Source of the DNA: Sphagnum magellanicum
Lineage: Eukaryota; Streptophyta; Sphagnopsida; Sphagnales; Sphagnaceae
Assembly (NCBI GenBank): GCA_021904315.1
Contig: CM038909.1
Location: forward strand, 22,978,212 to 23,042,211
Direction: 5' to 3'
Length of the DNA: 64,000 nt
Positions 59,711-64,000 of the stretch are shown piece after piece (position 1 is the stretch's first letter; every line of letters starts with the position of its first letter). Below the pieces are notes generated by a model. It made no database searches. It had not been told where the DNA came from and saw only the letters and a program-made list of their open reading frames with translations. The translations under genes and the position numbers were made by a program.

Positions 59711-60598
59711 GGACTTCAAAATGAGTGCTCTTGGTTAGTCAACTCGGCAGCCTATTTTTTTCTCGCCAACTGGTGCAAAATTTTGCCTTTCTCTGGGTAC
59801 AACCACCAGAAAGAGAGTCTACAACGGCATGTCTTTTCATGCCCCAAACACTGAAGCCCTGAGTTTGATCATAAATAGGGTGAAATTCAGAAAAACAAAA
59901 ATCTACCCAAAAAAAAGAAAAACATTAGCATTCAAGGGTGGGGGGACCTCAGTGTTGGTGGTGAACTGAGTTTCACCCTGTCTTTCTTTTTTTTTAGCGC
60001 CTCCACAGTTGCTGCATATATTTTCACTGTTCCTACTTATATAGCCAGGATAGTCTTGAGCCTTGTGCATTAAATTTTGATTCTCAGCATTTCATTCCCA
60101 GATTTAATAAAAATTTCTTACTTTATGGATACCCTTGAGAGAAGGGTTTGGGGTGAAAGGAGGCCCAAAGACAGGGTGACTTCACACATAATTTTAGTAT
60201 TTACACTTACATGTCTCAAAACATGTACATGGGCTGTGTAAGTGTATTTGACAAATATTTACACTAACCTCTTGTAAGTGTAAAAAAAATACATGTACAC
60301 TGCAAGGATAAGTGTAAATGTAAATTTTTTTGATTTGTAAGTGTAAATGATTTACACTTACACAGGATTTACACTCTATATATGGCTATTGACATTTACA
60401 CACACAACACTGGTTCCACCAGTCTAGAATGTAACACAGTACATCTGGTATTTGAGGAGAAGGGCTTGAGCGCTGTCCTGAAATACTGGACACCCGTGAG
60501 GCCAGGTTGCCCAGTCGTTATTTGAGATCTTAAGTGAGATGTTAAAACCTAAAGCTCTCAGGCTCATGTATTCAAGATCTTAAACGAGATGATAATAT
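59711..60598. other. Right-arm sequence between minisatellite and hAT end
   Basis: Reverse complement of about 7757-9134 without the left-arm LTR remnant. It contains the TGTAAGTGTAAA cluster at 60200-60400. No genes. Confidence 0.55.
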
Positions 60599-61790
60599 CA
60601 GTGTTGGGCGGTTCTTTGAATTTTTTAAGAACCTTCAGTTTCAGTTTATTAAAATTTTGAAAGTCAAAGAACCTCCAGTTCCTGTTTTTTGAATTTTTTT
60701 GAAATCAAAGAACCTGCCAATTTCAATTATTTAAAATTTTGAAACTCCTCAGTTCCTAACCGGGTTGGTTATCTTATGGTTAGAGAACAAGCGATCCTAT
60801 ACCAATGTTTTTTAATTGAAAGAATGTAATGAACGACAATTATGAAAAGGTTCTTTAATGATTTTCAACAAGTTTTTTGCCAGTTCTTTGACTCTAACCT
60901 AGCATACAAGTAATCAAGTATAAATAAGCTTACAACTTACCGCAAGAGATCAAATTGCCCATTTGGAAATAAATCTATAGAAACAAGTAATGCTACATCA
61001 AGCAATTATCCATTGACATCCAAATATCCTAAATTCTGGACCATTCACATGAACAAAAGGAGAGGCTACAAAACTTTTTGGAAATGGAATACTTTACCAT
61101 AGTTTCCTTATTTTTCAAAAAAAAAATTGTCAATAAAATTATTTAAAATAAAATCACCATAACTAGTTATAACATGTAATGTTCTTGTGGATGATGGCCA
61201 CTTAGTAACATCACAAAAACACGAATTAAAATTGGAAACAATCCTATAGATAAAATACCTCACATTAGATTAGTGAAATATAAATCAATTGATTAGTGTG
61301 CTATACTTCATATTGGTGATTCAAGACAATGTGGACTATACTATCCAATAACATCCACTCAAGTCCCAACTCCCCACTTAGTTTCTAGCATTCAAATTGA
61401 AAAATAACTAACAACTAACATGCATTTGAAATCACATATCTAACAATAATGACAAAAATTATGTAAATTAGTTAAACAAACAAAGTTTCTAGCATGGTTT
61501 CTTGTTACATAGATGATCACAACAACAACCATTGTTAACAATCTCACATGGAAATTGCAAACTACAAAGATAGAGCACAAAACTTCAATGTTAAGGCCAA
61601 TGAAAATAAAAAATGTAGGGAAACATCAACATTACAATGGAAAACAACAGTAGCATCAAAATAAAAAACAAAGCAACATCAAAATAGAAAGCAATAATGC
61701 CATAAAAATGTCATGTTTGTTTTTCATTTGCACAATATAATTGAAAGAAAGTTGGGAGATAAAGGTGTAGCTCCCTTACCATCATGTACA

Positions 61791-62844
61791 TTAAGCATCA
61801 AACTTTTTTTCAAAAGCTCCTTCAAAAAAAATTTCCAACTCTTCCACCAAATATGTTTCAAATTCAATCAAATATGCCATACTCTTGGGGCCACCTTTAT
61901 CAAGGATCATTAAGCTAATTTTTATGAACAAAAATTAGCTTTTCAAGGTTATTAATTTGCAACGTACATTGATGTAGATTGGTCAGAATACTAGCAAGGG
62001 AGAAAATGCATTACATTTCAATATGAGATCATGTAATTCCCAGAATTTGTCGCATGAGCAACCCCATAGTGGGGAACATAGTCTCATGTTTATTCCATCA
62101 TTGCAACAAGCAATTTGTTTCCTTCACATCAACCTGAAATCATTGGAATGACAAAAGTTCTTGAGTGACACACTCTCGCATAGGTTTATTGCACCAACTT
62201 CCCATTTCACATATGTCCAAGCTACATTCTACATCAAATCCATTTGACTAAACTATGAATTATTTGGAGCTCCAAATATTTGATGTGAGTGTCCATAACA
62301 CTTCAACAACATCGTGAGCAATGATTTCTCATCATATTCATTTACAATTAGCTTACTAATATCACGCCCAATGAAAGAAGACACAAAACACAAGTTCTTA
62401 TATTAAGGATCCAACATAAAACATAGCATGTTGTGAGCCTTTTTAGGCTCAAACCTCTGTAAGAAAAATAAAAATGGATCCAACACCAATATCATTTGTT
62501 TTTTTATATTGAAGGGAAGTTTTATCAACTCAACATTTAAATATCCACCAATTTCATCATCAAGTGTGTTGTCCAGAATAACATGATTAATGATGTCTTG
62601 TTGAAACTTTAAGCTCATTGTGATTGCTGTATTTAATGCATCATACAACAGCTAATGAGACTTGTTCAACACACATGTTGAAACAACAAGATTCAAGTTG
62701 TCCACAACAATTTGAGCTATGTTATAAGATAATGGTGGAAGAACCCACCTAGCAACACATGTTTGTGTTTGGCAACTATAGCACAAGACTATTGTTTTTT
62801 GATACAATAGTGCATCTTGAAACATGACAACTTTACTCGCAAGT
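61791..62844 (-). pseudogene. hAT transposase exon 2, right-arm copy
   Basis: Homologous to 5516-6595, with the TTTTTGTAG acceptor just before 62844. It includes YDALNTAITMSLKFQQD, LDDEIGGYLNVELIKL and FEPKKAHNMLCFMLD (62403-62648) and ends at TAA 61791-61793 in the KFDA tail. It carries its own set of stops. Where the left copy reads AINIKRQVILVSNPF, this copy reads PFNIKKQMILVLDPF, so both copies are drifting. Confidence 0.82.
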
Positions 62845-62849
62845 CTACA

Positions 62850-64000
62850 AAAAGAAAAAACACATAATTAGCTATTTTCTTCTTCTACAAATTTAAAAGA
62901 AACAGTTGTTCATTAAAAAAATCCAATGAAGTTCAAATCTAGAATCTCTTGTTTACAAAAAATGAACTAACACCAAAGTTGGCATTGCACAAATAACCAA
63001 GAGCTCCACAATTATAAGCACCATAATCCACTAATAGGATCCAACATAACCTTATTAAAAAATTCAAAAGCAAAGTTCATTGTTTGCTATAACCAAAAAA
63101 AAACAAGTGGTCTACTAATTGGTTCAAATCTAGAATCTTCTCTTCACAAAAAAATGACCCAACTATTTGATTTGGCATTGCAAAAATGACCAATAGCTCC
63201 ATGGTTCCAAACACCACAATCCACTATTAAGATCCAATAAAACCTTTGAAAAAAATCAATGGCAGAATTCACTATATGTTGCAACAAAAAAAACACATAG
63301 TCTACTTTACAAAATAAACCCCTATTAGCTTTTAAATTGCCCTTTTGATAGTCCTTCTCTTTAAGTGGTTGCATTTTACTAAACATAGCAACACAAACAT
63401 AGAAAGTATTGTTCAAGGATGCATCATAGCATAACATCCAAAAACTCCGAACAACTTTAAACAAACTTAATAAAATCGAGAACTTACAATGCATGCCCAT
63501 TGCCATCATTTGTGAAAGTAGAAAAATTATGTTACAATATTTGAAAAACTAAACATTCAACTAACATTAACTTGTATTGTTGTTAAAATTTCATGCAATA
63601 TTATCCTTCTAGAGACATGGGGGTTCTGAGAACTTAGTGCTTATATAGGAAATATCCTAAAGTCTTGATCACGTTACACTCAACTATAATTCACTATGTA
63701 GTCAGATTTAGCAATTAATAGCTATAAGACATAAAATCAACCAACTACATAAAAAATAGCAACATGAGTTGTAGTTTGATTTCTCTCACACATGAGTTCA
63801 TGCATGAATTCAATAAAGGGTTATATCTATGCTCGAGCTGATTTGCACGTTGCCATCTAATTTTTGTGGCAATAACTTTTAGTTACAACCAAGTTTTTTA
63901 TACAACAAATTCATTATGTTGCATTTTGGATTTCAACTTTCGACAACATGAATTAGAAGGGTGATGATGACTAATTAGCTTGTTGATTTCAAGAAGGAAC
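62850..64000 (-). other. hAT intron, right-arm copy (partial)
   Basis: Mirror of about 4353-5515, with the 193-bp duplication near 62930-63300 and the last unit of the 330-bp repeat at the window edge. The 121-codon minus frame 63144-63509 lies across the duplication and is not called as a gene. Confidence 0.7.

Larger units (their letters stand above)
52815..64000. repeat. Right arm of giant inverted repeat (truncated by window end)
   Basis: Reverse-complement partner of about 4353-19885. The first bases, near 52815-52830, match the left arm at about 19870, and the last base pairs with about 4353, inside the hAT intron. This arm lacks the LINE and the 579-bp LTR remnant of the left arm. It has instead a longer 34/35-bp minisatellite (59440-59710) and a 36-base G run (57598-57633). 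Its hAT copy runs off the window. Confidence 0.92.
60599..64000 (-). mobile_element. hAT transposon, right-arm copy, 3' half (runs off window)
   Basis: It starts with CAGTGTTGGGCGGTTCTT at 60599, preceded by the target duplication GATAATAT (60591-60598), and mirrors 4353-7756 of the left copy with almost no net length change. The rest of the element should lie beyond 64000. Confidence 0.88.

Noticed and set aside
4353..64000. Inverted repeat as a pure assembly duplication
   Set aside because: About 4-8% divergence, arm-specific LINE and LTR insertions, and different minisatellite lengths show two real, independently evolving copies.
1..64000. tRNA, rRNA or SINE genes
   Set aside because: No sequence with paired A and B boxes or rRNA signatures was found by eye. 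A structure-aware search was not possible here.

Overview
The window looks like nuclear DNA of a land plant with a large, AT-rich, repeat-filled genome. The evidence is an ACD6-type ankyrin/membrane protein gene, a spliced hAT transposase, a solo LTR, an L1-type LINE, and a stop-codon pattern that fits plant CHG methylation. The species or lineage (bryophyte, fern, lycophyte or gymnosperm) cannot be decided from the sequence. Real genes are very sparse: one convincing intact gene (841-codon ankyrin protein, 21716-24241) and one probable broken host gene (secreted DUF3455-like protein, minus strand, 36927-38756). Nearly everything else that can be classified is transposon-derived.

The main architecture is a giant inverted repeat. 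Left arm about 4353-19885 pairs in reverse complement with right arm about 52815-64000, around a spacer of about 33 kb. The right arm runs off the window end, so the repeat is probably longer. Sampled stretches differ by roughly 4-8% plus indels, so this is an aged duplication and not a simple assembly copy. Shared insertions predate the duplication: the hAT 3' half, and a short hAT element at 10787-11199 / 57459-57882. Arm-specific insertions postdate it: a 4.2 kb LINE at 11476-15664 and a 579-bp LTR-element remnant at 7945-8523, both only in the left arm.

Region by region. 150-7756 is an almost complete but decayed hAT transposon with 8-bp target-site duplications (GTATTAAC / GTATTATC). It has a 43-bp minisatellite near its 5' end and a two-exon transposase. 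Exon 1 is interrupted by an 848-bp solo LTR, and the 2.36 kb intron is filled with tandem repeats. 7757-19885 is the rest of the left arm. 19886-24600 holds the ankyrin gene and its flanks. 24600-29340 and 45880-51600 are diverged direct copies of another long repeat family. 29545-30172 is a third copy of part of the arm sequence. 30361-30870 is a satellite of about 99 bp. 33900-39500 is a GC-richer island with the DUF3455-like gene. 43302-44085 is a short element with perfect 19-bp terminal inverted repeats. 47127-48297 holds the C-terminal part of a second, different hAT-like transposase. 52815-64000 is the right arm.

The most striking signal is in the LINE. Its ORF1 and ORF2 lie in one frame of 1373 codons that contains seven stop codons, all TAG, and ends in TAA. 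The hAT transposase in the same arm has decayed with a mixture of all three stops. The favoured explanation is CAG-to-TAG deamination at methylated CHG sites; a donor with UAG read as glutamine is the less likely alternative.
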